A DNA stretch of 64,000 nucleotides. It comes from Staphylococcus sp. IVB6240. Its GTDB lineage: Bacteria > Bacillota > Bacilli > Staphylococcales > Staphylococcaceae. The stretch spans positions 1,302,001-1,366,000 of the forward strand of contig NZ_CP094718.1 of the NCBI RefSeq assembly GCF_025558425.1, written 5' to 3'. Positions 51,891 through 61,854 of this stretch are shown here, piece after piece. The notes under the pieces are model-generated. The model searched no databases. It saw only the letters and a list, made by a program, of their open reading frames with translations, and was not told the DNA's origin. The position numbers and the translations under genes were made by a program. Each line of letters starts with the position of its first letter. Positions within the stretch are counted from its first letter, which is position 1.

Positions 51891-52404
51891 ATTTATCCTA
51901 CTCCTTTTCTTTCTCTATCTTACCTTAACCGCCTCTATTTTAATATAAATGAGCGAATAAAGTCATGAAATTATAAGAAATCATAATGTTGTGAAAGGTG
52001 CGGTTTGAGTTTGAGTAGAACACAAGTGATTTCTGAAATAGCTTTTTTATTTTGGGTCATTGCGAAGTTCTGTCGAGAAGCCTGTGCCTTGAATACTAAC
52101 ATCAAGTGGTTATGAGAGAAGTGTTTAGAATTCTAATGGAACTTGAGGACAATCAAAATGAATTTTCAAATTTTTAAGAGCTGTGAGGTTCTGTTGTGAA
52201 TTCTGCTTCTCGAAAACTGACAAGCGATTCTCAGAACCCAAGCGTAGAATGTCTTAACCCTAATAAAAGATGGGACAGAAATTTTTGTCACTTTAAAAGA
52301 TTTCAACGTTCCACCCCGTCAGGACAACTAGGAGTTTTGCAATGGCTTTTTTAAACGTATTTTCACTTTATACGCTCACTGACGTTAAATTGATTTCTAT
52401 AACC
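51891..52404. other. Non-coding region with repeat-like segments
   Basis: About 510 bases between the Cof-type gene and thrB, without a credible gene. It has two related GTTCTGTCGAGAAGC/GCTTCTCGA segments (52069-52083 and around 52205), a hairpin GGTTCTG/CAGAACC (52188-52241), and a GGGACAGAAA...TTCCACCCC segment (52274-52318). The last resembles repeated intergenic sequence of staphylococci from memory. Confidence 0.5.
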
Positions 52405-52447
52405 AAAATGAACGAGCTAAGCACTATGTCTCAGCTCGTTCATTTTT
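52405..52447 (-). terminator. Terminator of the hom-thrC-thrB operon
   Basis: AAAATGAACGAGCT and AGCTCGTTCATTTT arms, with TTTTGGTT on the minus strand; just after thrB. Confidence 0.85.
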
Positions 52448-52452
52448 ATGAT

Positions 52453-53373
52453 TTAATTTTTATGATTCACTTGACTGATGACACCTTCAGTATTCACTGT
52501 AACAAGCTCTGAATGACAATTATCAAATGATTGACGGAGAGCACGAACTAATGGGCCACTCTGTTCTTTTTTAATCATTGTCATAATGGTTGATCCCGCG
52601 CCAGACATCACTGTCGTATATGCATCAAAATCGTGTGCCATGTCTTTCACGGCAGCAAACTCTTCAATCAAATGTTGACGATATGGTTCGTGAAGGCCAT
52701 CTTGTTCCATCATCTTACCAGCTAGTTCATAATTATGCTGAATCAATGCACTAATCATTGTATTGCTGATTGCACTATACTTCACAGCATCTTTATGGCT
52801 GATTTGTTCTGGAAGGACAGAGCGTGATTTTTCAGTTTCCAATTCATATTCGGGGATTGTCAGGATGAAGTCTACATCAGGTATATCAATGTGTGCTACA
52901 TCAGTGACGTTTGTTTCAGCATTGTGATATCCAACAACGAGCCCACCATAGATCGTAGGTGCTACATTGTCAGGGTGACCCTCAATTTCTGTTGCTAGTT
53001 GCAATAATTCATATTTGGAGAGTTCAATATCACCAAAATAGTTCGCAATATAGAGTGCTGCAACCAACGCTGAAGCAGATGAACCAAGTCCACGTGCAAG
53101 TGGAATATCACTGTATAATCTAATCTCTAACGTTGGCAATTGAACATCAAACTTTTTTGCAACCCATTGTGCCGTTTTATAAATATAGTTTGTCTCGTCT
53201 TCAGGAAGTCCACAAAGATTTGGCCCTTCATGATGGAACTTCCATTTTCGCGCACGGATAGGTTGTGCATCGATATAAAGAAATTTATTTAACGCCATAC
53301 CTACAGAATCAAAACCGCTTCCTAAGTTAGCAGTTGATGCTGGTACCTTTAAGCTCAGCTTATTTTTCATCAT
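52453..53373 (-). CDS. thrB: Homoserine kinase
   Basis: Phosphorylates homoserine in threonine synthesis. A GHMP kinase: N-terminal [15 protein letters not shown], the ATP loop [18 protein letters not shown] (about 85-102) and a C-terminal MSGAGSTIM. 306 residues. It overlaps the thrC stop by four bases (ATGA), so it is translationally coupled. Last gene of the hom-thrC-thrB operon. Confidence 0.96.
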   Translation of the reverse strand: MMKNKLSLKVPASTANLGSGFDSVGMALNKFLYIDAQPIRARKWKFHHEGPNLCGLPEDETNYIYKTAQWVAKKFDVQLPTLEIRLYSDIPLARGLGSSASALVAALYIANYFGDIELSKYELLQLATEIEGHPDNVAPTIYGGLVVGYHNAETNVTDVAHIDIPDVDFILTIPEYELETEKSRSVLPEQISHKDAVKYSAISNTMISALIQHNYELAGKMMEQDGLHEPYRQHLIEEFAAVKDMAHDFDAYTTVMSGAGSTIMTMIKKEQSGPLVRALRQSFDNCHSELVTVNTEGVISQVNHKN

Positions 53374-54437
53374 TTTAATGCATCCTTAATGTATTGAATA
53401 ATTTCTGTTTTATTATTTGGTAATGCTTGGATTGGATTTTCTAATAATCCAATAGCTGTATCTGGATCTTTCAAGCCGTTACCTGTTAATACAGCAACTA
53501 CTTTTTGACCTTTTTCTAACTTACCTTGACGGTGTAATTTGATAAGTCCCGCAATTGAGGCGTTACTTGCTGGTTCACTGAAGACGCCCTCTTTAGATGT
53601 CATCAATTGATATGCTTCAAGAATTTCTTCATCTGTCACTGAATCGATCAGACCTTCAGATGTTTCAATGGCATCTACAGCTTTATCCCAACTTGCTGGA
53701 TTTCCGATACGAATCGCTGTCGCAATTGTTTCAGGATTTTTAACAACTTTGTTTTGTACGATAGGTGATGCACCTTCTGCTTGGAAGCCAAACATTTTTG
53801 GTAAATCACTTTGTAGTTTATCGTTGTACTCCTTGAAACCTTTCCAATATGCAGTGATATTTCCCGCATTTCCTACTGGTATCGCTAATACATCAGGTGC
53901 TTGGCCATCTAATTGTTCAACTACTTCAAATGACGCTGTTTTTTGACCTTCAATACGGTACGGGTTCACTGAGTTTACAAGTTCGATTTCACCATCTTGT
54001 GCGATTTCTTTTACAATTTCTAGAGCTTCATCAAAGTTTCCTTCAATTGAAATAATTTGTGCACCATACATCACGGCTTGAGATAATTTACCTAATGCAA
54101 TTTTCCCTTCAGGTATGACAACAATAGCTTTCATACCTGCTCTTGCTGCATAGGCTGCTGCTGAAGCGGAAGTATTCCCAGTTGAAGCACAGATGACCAT
54201 CTTACGTCCCTGTTCTTTTGCTTTAGTCACTGCCATTACCATACCTCGGTCTTTAAATGAACCTGTTGGATTGGCACCTTCATATTTTACATATAATTCA
54301 ATGCCTAACATTTCAGACATTTTGTCGCAATAAATTAATGGTGTATGCCCCTCATTCAAAGTAACATTAGGTGTGTTTTCATCAACGGGTAAAAAAGATT
54401 CATATTCCTTTACGAGACCTTGCCATAATTTCATCAT
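53370..54437 (-). CDS. thrC: Threonine synthase
   Basis: PLP enzyme converting O-phosphohomoserine to threonine. The PLP lysine is in [10 protein letters not shown] (about residue 60), with the serine/glycine phosphate loop [10 protein letters not shown]. 355 residues, the short Gram-positive type. It begins three bases after the hom stop and overlaps thrB. Confidence 0.96.
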   Translation of the reverse strand: MMKLWQGLVKEYESFLPVDENTPNVTLNEGHTPLIYCDKMSEMLGIELYVKYEGANPTGSFKDRGMVMAVTKAKEQGRKMVICASTGNTSASAAAYAARAGMKAIVVIPEGKIALGKLSQAVMYGAQIISIEGNFDEALEIVKEIAQDGEIELVNSVNPYRIEGQKTASFEVVEQLDGQAPDVLAIPVGNAGNITAYWKGFKEYNDKLQSDLPKMFGFQAEGASPIVQNKVVKNPETIATAIRIGNPASWDKAVDAIETSEGLIDSVTDEEILEAYQLMTSKEGVFSEPASNASIAGLIKLHRQGKLEKGQKVVAVLTGNGLKDPDTAIGLLENPIQALPNNKTEIIQYIKDALK

Positions 54438-54440
54438 TCA

Positions 54441-55721
54441 TCAAACTCCTTCAACTGAATAAATTTTTTCCACTTTATAACCATCTAAAGTATCTATTGT
54501 TGTTGGTAATTCATCTACACCAATGACAACAACTGCATATTGATTATCCTTTAATTGTTTTAATTGTAATGTTTTATGGAATGGTAGATTTCCTTTGATG
54601 TCTGCTTCCACTTGTTTTTCCGAAACATCTGGACATGTCACGACTAAATAGAAACTTTCTTTTTCTTTAATTGTTTCAGGTTCATTCGTATCCATCATTT
54701 GTTTTGTTTTTTCTGTTGCTAATTCAAAATGTGGTGGCAACGTATGCAAGTTAGATTCAAATTGTAACGAAACATTCAACAAGTCACTGACTACAGCCGA
54801 ACCAGTTGCTAAACTACCCGCACCTTTACCGTAGAACATCGTTTCTCCAACAGCATCCCCAATGACATAAATCGCATTATACTCATTCTCAACTGCTGCA
54901 AGTTGATGACTATTGGCAATCAAAGTTGGTTTAACAGATGCTTGAACTTGTCCATTTTCATAAGTCCCTTTACCAATTAACTTGATTTTATAGCCAAGCG
55001 CTGTTGCTGCATTAATATCATCCGTTGTTACTTGGCTAATACCTTCTGTAGCAACATCTGCCAATTTAATCACTTGGTTAAACGATAGGTATGATGTAAT
55101 CACAACTTTACGTGCCGCATCAATACCTTCTACATCATCTGTAGGATCCGCTTCCGCAAAACCTAATGCTTGTGCTTCTTGTAATGCATCTTCATATGCT
55201 GCACCATCTTCAGTCATCTTCGTTAAAATAAAGTTAGATGTTCCGTTGAAAATACCCATAAACTTACTAATATTATTGGCATTCAATCCATTATTAATCG
55301 CATTAACGATAGGTATTCCACCTGCAACACTGGCTTCATATTTAAGTGCAACGCCATTCTCTTGTGCCAAATCTTCTAGTACACGTAAATGAACGGCTAA
55401 TAAGTCTTTATTCGCTGTTATTACATGTTTTTTCTGAGACAATGCTGCTTTCAACCAATCAACGGTCGGTTCAATCCCGCCCATCACTTCTACAACGATA
55501 TCCACATCATCATCATTTAAAATATCATTCACATCTTCCGTTAAATGATATTGTGAAATATTAAGTGGGCGCTTTTTAGATTTATCACGAACAAGAATAT
55601 GTTTGATCTGAATGTCTTTTTGAATGGTGTCTTTAATCTGCTGATGGTTCTCTTCAATAATTTTTACAACACCAGATCCTACAGTACCTAGTCCTAATAA
55701 TGCAACATTGAGCTGTTTCAT
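54441..55721 (-). CDS. hom: Homoserine dehydrogenase
   Basis: Reduces aspartate semialdehyde to homoserine. The N-terminal NAD(P) loop is LLGLGTVGSGVV. The catalytic region has KYEASVAGGIPIV and DDVEGIDAARK, with a C-terminal ACT domain (about 350-424) for threonine feedback. 426 residues. First gene of the threonine operon, divergent from aspartokinase. Its substrate is made by asd at the far left of the window. Confidence 0.96.
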   Translation of the reverse strand: MKQLNVALLGLGTVGSGVVKIIEENHQQIKDTIQKDIQIKHILVRDKSKKRPLNISQYHLTEDVNDILNDDDVDIVVEVMGGIEPTVDWLKAALSQKKHVITANKDLLAVHLRVLEDLAQENGVALKYEASVAGGIPIVNAINNGLNANNISKFMGIFNGTSNFILTKMTEDGAAYEDALQEAQALGFAEADPTDDVEGIDAARKVVITSYLSFNQVIKLADVATEGISQVTTDDINAATALGYKIKLIGKGTYENGQVQASVKPTLIANSHQLAAVENEYNAIYVIGDAVGETMFYGKGAGSLATGSAVVSDLLNVSLQFESNLHTLPPHFELATEKTKQMMDTNEPETIKEKESFYLVVTCPDVSEKQVEADIKGNLPFHKTLQLKQLKDNQYAVVVIGVDELPTTIDTLDGYKVEKIYSVEGV

Positions 55722-55912
55722 GTAATATCCCTCCGATAGTTTTAAACTAAATTATTCACTACATATTGAAATATCAATAAATATAGTTTAGTATATGTTC
55801 ATTCCCAAAGTTTGTAAAGTTCAAAAAATTTAAAAAAGACATCTTAATCATACCATTTTTCAGTATAAAACTGAATAGGTAATCCCATTAGTTAGAAAGG
55901 TTGTAATATCTT

Positions 55913-57262
55913 ATGAAAGTATCTAAATTTGGTGGAAGTTCAGTTGCGTCTGCTGAACAAATTAAAAAAGTATTAAACATTGTCAACAGTGATGATGAGA
56001 GGAAAATTATTATCGTGTCAGCTCCAGGTAAGCGACATGATGAAGACATTAAGGCGACCGACCTTTTAATTAGACTATATGAGAAAGTCATCAATGGGTT
56101 AGATTATCAAGATAAAAAACAGGAAATCCTTAAGCGTTTTGAAGATATTATCAGTGAACTTGATTTACAAACAGATCTTTTACAAAAAATCGACGATACG
56201 CTTGAACAACACATTAACCAACTGGCAGATCAGCCGGCGCGTTTACTAGATGCATTGAAATCTTCTGGTGAAAACTTCAATGCACAGATCATTGCCGCAT
56301 ATAATACAGCTCAAGGTGTGCCTACGATTTACTTATCACCAAAAGATGCCGGCATTATTGTGACAGATGAACCCGAAAATGCTCAAATCTTAGAATCAAG
56401 TTACGATAAGATTGAACACATTCGACATTACTCTGAAAAAATTATTATCCCTGGCTTTTTTGGATATTCCGAGACGAATCATATCGTGACCTTCCCACGT
56501 GGTGGTTCAGACATTACAGGTGCCATCGTTGCACGTGGTGTGAAAGCAGACTTATATGAGAACTTCACAGATGTATCTGGTATTTATCGCGCAAATCCTA
56601 CAGTGATAAAATCACCGGAAATTATTAGTGAGATTACATACCGAGAAATGCGAGAGTTATCATATGCTGGTTTCGGTGTATTCCACGATGAAGCTTTACA
56701 ACCTTTGTATCGCTACCGTATTCCCGTTGTAATTAAAAATACAAATCGTCCTGAAGATCCAGGAACATACATTGTTCATGATCGTGAAATCAATCGCCAA
56801 AAAGTAGTAACGGGTATCAGTTGCGATAAAGGTTTCACTAGTATCAACATTAAAAAGTATTTAATGAACAGACAAGTTGGTTTCTCTTTAAAAATCTTGA
56901 GTATTTTAGCAGAAAATGACATCTCATATGACCATATGCCATCAGGTATCGATAATATCAGTATTATCATGCGTACGTCCCAATTAGCTGGCAAAGAGGA
57001 AAAAGTTTTAAATGCGATTCGTACACAATGTGAAATTGATGAATTGAATGTCGAACATGATTTAGCAATCCTAATGGTCGTTGGGGAAGGTATGAGTGCC
57101 GTTGTCGGAACAGCTAATAAAATTACAACTGCCCTTGCCCAATCAAACATCAACTTAAAAATGATTACCCAAGGTTCTTCAGAAATTTCTATGATGTTCG
57201 GTATTTCAAACAAAGATGCCGACGCAGCTGTTAAAGCCTGCTATCAAAACTGTTATATGTAA
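55913..57262 (+). CDS. Aspartokinase (YclM/ThrD type)
   Basis: Phosphorylates aspartate, opening the lysine/threonine/methionine pathway. N-terminal KFGGSSVASAEQ kinase motif, FPRGGSDITGAI, and two C-terminal ACT domains (about 300-449). The type groups with B. subtilis YclM, regulated by combinations of end products. 449 residues. Divergent from hom-thrC-thrB. If the lysine-type lysC is really lost at 1.0 kb, this would be the only aspartokinase seen in the window. AGAAAGG ribosome site. Confidence 0.93.
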   Translation: MKVSKFGGSSVASAEQIKKVLNIVNSDDERKIIIVSAPGKRHDEDIKATDLLIRLYEKVINGLDYQDKKQEILKRFEDIISELDLQTDLLQKIDDTLEQHINQLADQPARLLDALKSSGENFNAQIIAAYNTAQGVPTIYLSPKDAGIIVTDEPENAQILESSYDKIEHIRHYSEKIIIPGFFGYSETNHIVTFPRGGSDITGAIVARGVKADLYENFTDVSGIYRANPTVIKSPEIISEITYREMRELSYAGFGVFHDEALQPLYRYRIPVVIKNTNRPEDPGTYIVHDREINRQKVVTGISCDKGFTSINIKKYLMNRQVGFSLKILSILAENDISYDHMPSGIDNISIIMRTSQLAGKEEKVLNAIRTQCEIDELNVEHDLAILMVVGEGMSAVVGTANKITTALAQSNINLKMITQGSSEISMMFGISNKDADAAVKACYQNCYM

Positions 57263-57263
57263 G

Positions 57264-57305
57264 AAAAAGTGCGATTCTTGTAATTTCAGGAATCGCACTT
57301 TTTTT
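57264..57305 (+). terminator. Terminator of the aspartokinase gene
   Basis: AAAAAGTGCGATTC and GAATCGCACTTTTT arms, then more T. Confidence 0.9.
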
Positions 57306-57645
57306 GTACTTTGATCCAAATTTCAGTCACATTTTTATTCATATAAATCATTTGTAAATATTATGGATATATTATATTAAAATAACTTCGATTATAGGCC
57401 TAATTAATATACGTTTAAACTACTTGTTTTTTAATTTTATATTTAAGATTTTCTTTTTATTAATAAATTATTGAAATTCTTTAATTTTTTGGGTAAACTT
57501 CCATATGTAAAGTGTAAACTAACTCTCAATATTTTAATGATATATGTCTTTCTTTTAGTAATATTGAAAGTTTGGCTTTTAAAAGTATAAATTATTTAAT
57601 ATAATAAGTTGTACAGTGCATTTGATATGTTTAAGGAGTGAAAAA
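57306..57645. other. AT-rich upstream region of the SarA-family gene
   Basis: About 340 bases with very high A+T content and no credible open frame. Such long AT-rich leaders are usual before sar genes, which carry several promoters and Sar-binding tracts. I could not fix a promoter. Confidence 0.5.
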
Positions 57646-58014
57646 ATGAATAACGGTTACAAAATGGATTCGGATCAAATTTTCTTATATGAATCCTATC
57701 GAAAAAAAATTATTAGTGAAATCAAAAAGCAATTTGGCCTTAAATTTAATGATATTTTGTTTCTCTATCACCTTAAATCAGCAAATAGTAAACGTATTTC
57801 ACTTCATAAAGTGAAACAATCCATTGATTTTAGTCTCATGGAAGTACACAAATCATTAACTGCACTTTCTGAAATGGAGATTATTGGAAAAGAGCGCTCT
57901 ACTGAAGATGAACGAAAAGTATATATTACATTTACTGATGATCAATATCAGCGAATGAATGAAATACTTAAAGAATTTGATCAAATCCAAAAATCTATCC
58001 TGAATGAATCATAA
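57646..58014 (+). CDS. SarA-family winged-helix regulator
   Basis: 122 residues. A winged helix-turn-helix with the hallmark wing ERSTEDERKVYITFTDDQ (about 83-100), close to the DER motif of SarA/MarR proteins, after helices with LKFNDILFLYHL and SLHKVKQSIDFSLMEVHKSL. One domain, the size of SarA, SarR or SarX. Start at 57646, with AAGGAG 7 bases upstream. It lies convergent with the nuclease gene, sharing a terminator. Which Sar it corresponds to is unclear; I do not recall one here in S. aureus. Confidence 0.8.
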   Translation: MNNGYKMDSDQIFLYESYRKKIISEIKKQFGLKFNDILFLYHLKSANSKRISLHKVKQSIDFSLMEVHKSLTALSEMEIIGKERSTEDERKVYITFTDDQYQRMNEILKEFDQIQKSILNES

Positions 58015-58031
58015 ATCTTTTTCTATACAAC

Positions 58032-58081
58032 AAAAAAGTCTTTGAACAACACACGTTAGGTATGTTATTCAAAGACTTTTT
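58032..58081. terminator. Bidirectional terminator, sar-type gene/nuclease gene
   Basis: AAAAAGTCTTTGAA and TTCAAAGACTTTTT form a long stem. The last bases touch the nuclease stop codon. Confidence 0.88.
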
Positions 58082-58589
58082 AACGTTCCCAAATATTAAG
58101 TTGCTTGTCTTGTGCTTCTTTTTGAGCTTGTTCAATAAGACTACGATATTTATCATTTGGTGCGTAGAACTTTGCACGTGCAAGACCTTCTTTTGCTAGT
58201 ACAACATTAAACATTTCATCATCTAGCCAAACATATGCAAGTGTTCTTCCATAACGATCTGTCTTTTCTTTATCGTATTCCAAAGTAACTTGTTGATTCG
58301 TCAAATGTTTTTTCGTAAAATCAGACGCTTCTTTTCCATATGGTTGGACAGGCGTGTTTGGTTTGACCGTTTCTGGTGTATCCACACCAATTAAACGCAC
58401 ACGTTCATCCTCTTGACCTGACTTTCCTACAATAATTGTATCACCATCGATGACACGTTTAACTGTATATGTTTCACCATTAGCATCAGGTTTTGCTTCT
58501 GAGAACGGCCCTGATTGATTGATATATTGAAAACCTAATACACCTATCGCAATAATCGCTACAATAATAAATGATAATTTTTTATCCAT
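58080..58589 (-). CDS. Membrane-anchored thermonuclease (Nuc2-like)
   Basis: Staphylococcal nuclease-fold protein of 169 residues. An N-terminal hydrophobic anchor or signal (about 5-22) is followed by the nuclease domain (about 40-169). Active-site parts are RVIDGDTI, RVRLIGVDTPET (Arg and Glu) and DRYGRTLAYVWLD (second Arg). No obvious signal peptidase site follows, so it may remain anchored and outward facing, as S. aureus Nuc2. It degrades DNA/RNA with calcium. Length is shorter than secreted Nuc. Confidence 0.9.
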   Translation of the reverse strand: MDKKLSFIIVAIIAIGVLGFQYINQSGPFSEAKPDANGETYTVKRVIDGDTIIVGKSGQEDERVRLIGVDTPETVKPNTPVQPYGKEASDFTKKHLTNQQVTLEYDKEKTDRYGRTLAYVWLDDEMFNVVLAKEGLARAKFYAPNDKYRSLIEQAQKEAQDKQLNIWER

Positions 58590-58678
58590 AATGTCACCTT
58601 CACTTTATATTCTGAATAAGCATATTAGATTTTTGGCAGTGGGTCAAGCGCAATTTTTACTTCAACTTAATAGAATGA

Positions 58679-58706
58679 TTTACCTTTATTCAAGAGATGT
58701 TATAAT
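58679..58706 (+). promoter_or_regulatory. Predicted promoter of the 66-residue membrane protein gene
   Basis: TTTACC (58679-58684), 16 bases, TATAAT (58701-58706), 22 bases before the ATG. Confidence 0.6.
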
Positions 58707-58728
58707 ATATATGATTGGAGTGAATCGA

Positions 58729-58929
58729 ATGAAAACACTTAAAGAGAACTATCTTTCATTGTCTATTATTATTTTTGCAATCGTTATGAGTTTTGTATTG
58801 CAATCGTACTTTAACTTACCACTCATTGCAGGCGCCTTCATTGGTGTCTTACTTGGTATTATATGTGGTTTCCTCATTGAATTTATCAAAAGTAAACGTA
58901 ACAAAAAAAACAAGTCCGAACCATCTTAA
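58729..58929 (+). CDS. Small membrane protein of unknown function
   Basis: 66 residues: two helices (about 10-27 and 30-52) and a basic tail KSKRNKKNKSEPS. The start at 58729 has TTGGAGTG upstream and its own promoter; the longer open frame to 58591 is not used. The terminator arm overlaps its last codons. No family recognised. Confidence 0.7.
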   Translation: MKTLKENYLSLSIIIFAIVMSFVLQSYFNLPLIAGAFIGVLLGIICGFLIEFIKSKRNKKNKSEPS

Positions 58930-58950
58930 ATATTTGGTTTGGACTTTTTG
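58912..58950 (+). terminator. Terminator overlapping the end of the 66-residue gene
   Basis: AAGTCCGAACCA and TGGTTTGGACTT arms followed by TTTTG. The 5' arm encodes the last residues. Confidence 0.75.
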
Positions 58951-58961
58951 TATGATAAAGA

Positions 58962-59026
58962 AAGCAAGCGTTTCATGGTTATATCGCTTCTTTAGCGAAT
59001 ATATTCCTTTCAAAGCTTGCTTTTTA
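58962..59026. terminator. Probable terminator of the 78-residue gene
   Basis: AAGCAAGC (58962-58969) and GCTTGCTT (59015-59022) with an inner hairpin around AGCGA. On the minus strand TTTCTTTA follows, on plus TTTTA, so it may serve both strands. Confidence 0.65.
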
Positions 59027-59053
59027 TATGCGAGATTCATATGATGCACGACC

Positions 59054-59290
59054 TTATGACTTATTACTATTCCATATTCTTACACCCATCGCAATCGTTG
59101 GGAAAATCATCAGTACCAAGACAATATAATATAGCGTTACAACAAGATTTTCTTTTGAAACAGGTACGACGTAACCAAGCAGATGAATTAATAGTAAAAT
59201 ACCTAAATTTATCATTAAACAGATGATTAATTCCGTTACGTTAGAAACACCTTTATAATCAAAAGACTTCAACCAATATTGTTTATACAT
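59054..59290 (-). CDS. Small membrane protein, perhaps DUF805-like
   Basis: 78 residues, two helices (about 18-42 and 48-70). The N-terminal MYKQYWLKSFDYKGVSN is reminiscent of DUF805 proteins, which start with a Trp/Phe-rich stretch before the first helix, but the match is weak. Very strong AAGGAGG ribosome site. Stands alone between terminators. Function unknown. Confidence 0.65.
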   Translation of the reverse strand: MYKQYWLKSFDYKGVSNVTELIICLMINLGILLLIHLLGYVVPVSKENLVVTLYYIVLVLMIFPTIAMGVRIWNSNKS

Positions 59291-59321
59291 ACGATCACCT
59301 CCTTAAAATATCCTTTTAAAA

Positions 59322-59368
59322 GTAAAAAAAGCATTTCTCTGTTTCATTAACTATAACAGAGAAACGCT
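59322..59368 (-). terminator. Terminator of ackA
   Basis: TTTCTCTGTT and AACAGAGAAA arms plus GC pairs, with TTTTTTT on the minus strand. Confidence 0.88.
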
Positions 59369-59413
59369 TATCATTTAAATATTAGTCATTTTATGAATGT
59401 ACAATTTAAAATC

Positions 59414-60610
59414 TTATAATTCACCAAAAGTGATTACATCGCGAGCGATCATAACCTCTTCGTCAGTTGGGATCACTAAAACTTTAACTGGAGAATGAGG
59501 ATAGTTTAATTCAGCCTCTTTACCGCGTAATCCTTCATTTTTACGTGGATCCCAATAAACGCCCATGAATTCTAAGCCTTCTAATACACGTGCACGAACA
59601 ACATCAGAGTTTTCACCAACACCAGCAGTGAAGATAATGACGTCTACTCCGTGCATACGTGAAGCATACGTACCCATATATTTATGGATGCGTGAAGCGA
59701 AGATTTCTAATGCAAGTGCTGCACGTTCATCGCCTTCATTTGCTGCTTGTTCAATGTCACGTAAGTCAGATGAAGTACCAGTAATACCTAATAAACCAGA
59801 TTCTTTATTAAATACATTGATAACTTCTTCAGCTGTTTTACCAGTTTTTTCCATGATGAATGGAATTAAAGCTGGGTCAAGGTTACCTGAACGTGTACCC
59901 ATTGTAACACCTGCTAATGGTGTGAAGCCCATTGACGTATCGATAGATTCTCCACCATCAATTGCAGTAATAGAAGCACCATTACCAATATGGCAAGAAA
60001 TCATGCGTAACTCTTCAATCGGTTTACCTAACATTTCAGCTGCACGTTGTGAAACGTATTTGTGGCTTGTACCGTGGAAACCATATTTACGGATACCATA
60101 ATCTTTGTAGTAGTTGTATGGTAAGCTGTAAAGATAAGCTGATTCAGGCATTGTTTGATGGAATGATGTATCAAACACTGCCACGTGTGGAATGTTTGGT
60201 AAAAGTTTTCTAAATGCGTTAATACCCATTAAGTTTGCTGGGTTATGTAACGGTGCTAAGTCCGCTAACGCTTCAATATCTTTAGCAACTTGATCTGTAA
60301 CAAGTGCTGATTCAGGGAATGTTTCACCACCGTGTACAACGCGGTGACCTGTTCCATCGATATCATTAATGTCATTGATAACACTATGTTTTTGGAAGCT
60401 ATCTAACATAATGTTTACTGCTTCTTCATGGTCTTTAATATCTTTTACATCTTTAATTTTTTCACCGTTTACTTCGATTGTAAAAATTGAATCTTTAAGC
60501 CCAATACGCTCTACTAAACCTTTTGTGACTAATTTTTCTTCTGGCATTTCAATTAATTGAAATTTTAAAGATGAACTACCAGCATTAATCGCCAAAATTA
60601 ACTTTGACAT
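59414..60610 (-). CDS. ackA: Acetate kinase
   Basis: Makes ATP and acetate from acetyl phosphate in overflow metabolism. ASKHA-fold motifs: [11 protein letters not shown] at the start, [27 protein letters not shown], and [12 protein letters not shown]. The start is ATG at 60610, with GGAGG 8 bases upstream; the longer frame lacks a site. 398 residues. Follows the YtxK-type methyltransferase by 87 bases, a conserved pairing. Confidence 0.97.
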   Translation of the reverse strand: MSKLILAINAGSSSLKFQLIEMPEEKLVTKGLVERIGLKDSIFTIEVNGEKIKDVKDIKDHEEAVNIMLDSFQKHSVINDINDIDGTGHRVVHGGETFPESALVTDQVAKDIEALADLAPLHNPANLMGINAFRKLLPNIPHVAVFDTSFHQTMPESAYLYSLPYNYYKDYGIRKYGFHGTSHKYVSQRAAEMLGKPIEELRMISCHIGNGASITAIDGGESIDTSMGFTPLAGVTMGTRSGNLDPALIPFIMEKTGKTAEEVINVFNKESGLLGITGTSSDLRDIEQAANEGDERAALALEIFASRIHKYMGTYASRMHGVDVIIFTAGVGENSDVVRARVLEGLEFMGVYWDPRKNEGLRGKEAELNYPHSPVKVLVIPTDEEVMIARDVITFGEL

Positions 60611-60697
60611 AGGAACGTCCTCCAGTATATATAAATTTATCCACATCTATTTAACCATTAATACAGTTGTAATTCAAGCGTATTACAGGTTATTTTT

Positions 60698-61636
60698 TTA
60701 ATGATTTTCAGAATGCCATTCTTTCAACTCTGCTAAGAAGTTTTGGAATAATTGTGGATTCTTAAAATCAGGGATATTCGCTAAGAAAACCTCTACAGGC
60801 TTAGTAACGCCTTGCTGTTTGCGCTGTAATACAAGAATAGATTTTTGTGCATTTTTATTTTTAAATAAATTCTTAGGCAAGTTCAAAAATGCTTGCATTT
60901 CTGTCTCTGTAGCAATGAAATTTTCTAACTGTTTCACATGTTCGCCTTCAAAAAGTTGTGTTGGTATAACAAGAAATGCATATCCAGATGGTTTCAATGC
61001 CTGAACAGCTTGTTCAATAAATAAATAATGTGAATAGCTGTGACCTTCTTCAAAACCAAGCGCCATTTGTGCACTTCTATCATCGACTGGATAATAACCA
61101 ATCGGTAAATCTCCTACAACAATGTCTGCATCCTCAAATGGCAATGGCATAATCGCATCTTGTGGGTAAACATCAAATGGAATTTCTAAAAAGTTGGCTA
61201 AATGAATACTTAAACGTGACAATACTGGATCCACTTCAACAAGATGATGCATCACAGTGATATCTTTCAGTACATCGTGAACAGTCGCACTTAAATGTCC
61301 AGAACCACTTCCTAAGTCAGCAATATGCATCGCTTTTGCTTCCGATTCAAATTGTGAAACGAGGAAACCAACCACTAAACCAATTGTATCAGGTGTAATC
61401 TGATGATTCGCTTGTACCTCTTCTTGCTGCAATTGACTTAAATATGCAAATTGAAAAGCTTTTCGTCTATCTTGAAAACTTGCTTTTTCAAGCAATTCTC
61501 GTTCGTTCATATAAAAATATTCCATGGCTAACCCTAAGTTCTCAATAAAACTTTGGCCATTTTCTTCGTTTAAATCTTTTGTCTTTTCATCAAGTCGCTG
61601 AAATAATTGCTCCATGATTGACGGTGATTGTGTCAT
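60698..61636 (-). CDS. Class I SAM-dependent methyltransferase, YtxK type
   Basis: 312 residues. SAM motif I IADLGSGSGHLS (about 102-113) and motif IV DIVVGDLPIGYYP, the (N/D)PP(Y/F) variant of N6-adenine-type methyltransferases. Resembles the methylase subunit of type I systems but stands alone without specificity or restriction genes. Its substrate is unknown. Always close to ackA in staphylococci. Confidence 0.88.
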   Translation of the reverse strand: MTQSPSIMEQLFQRLDEKTKDLNEENGQSFIENLGLAMEYFYMNERELLEKASFQDRRKAFQFAYLSQLQQEEVQANHQITPDTIGLVVGFLVSQFESEAKAMHIADLGSGSGHLSATVHDVLKDITVMHHLVEVDPVLSRLSIHLANFLEIPFDVYPQDAIMPLPFEDADIVVGDLPIGYYPVDDRSAQMALGFEEGHSYSHYLFIEQAVQALKPSGYAFLVIPTQLFEGEHVKQLENFIATETEMQAFLNLPKNLFKNKNAQKSILVLQRKQQGVTKPVEVFLANIPDFKNPQLFQNFLAELKEWHSENH

Positions 61637-61795
61637 AAGTTACGCCCTTTCAATATGCCTCATCTATTCTGTGTATTCTTTTAATCATATTAGTAATACT
61701 ACGAGAGGTTTATGATAAATAATAATTCGAGAATGACTACTATGTATATATCTACCGAGTCTTTCCTTTTATTCTCTACCTATTTTCTAGGATAA

Positions 61796-61847
61796 TAAAA
61801 AATAAAGGTTGAGACAAGTAGAACAAACTAATGTCTCAACCTTTATT
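61796..61847 (-). terminator. Terminator of tpx
   Basis: AATAAAGGTTGAGACA and TGTCTCAACCTTTATT form a 16-bp perfect stem; the T-run lies on the minus strand. Confidence 0.9.
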
Positions 61848-61854
61848 TATCATA

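Noticed and set aside
55722..55912. CodY box between hom and the aspartokinase gene
   Set aside because: Only loose AT-rich resemblance to AATTTTCWGAAAATT; the TTCAGT/ACTGAA pair is too short to call.
56776..57213. 145-codon minus-strand frame inside the aspartokinase gene
   Set aside because: Antisense shadow; composition follows the ACT domains in reverse.
59565..60101. 178-codon open frame on plus, antisense to ackA
   Set aside because: Lies wholly inside ackA, has no ribosome site or family motif, and results from the codon bias of the real gene.
60698..61636. Restriction-modification system at the YtxK-type methyltransferase
   Set aside because: Motifs resemble N6-adenine methyltransferases, but no restriction or specificity gene is nearby and the neighbours are housekeeping genes.
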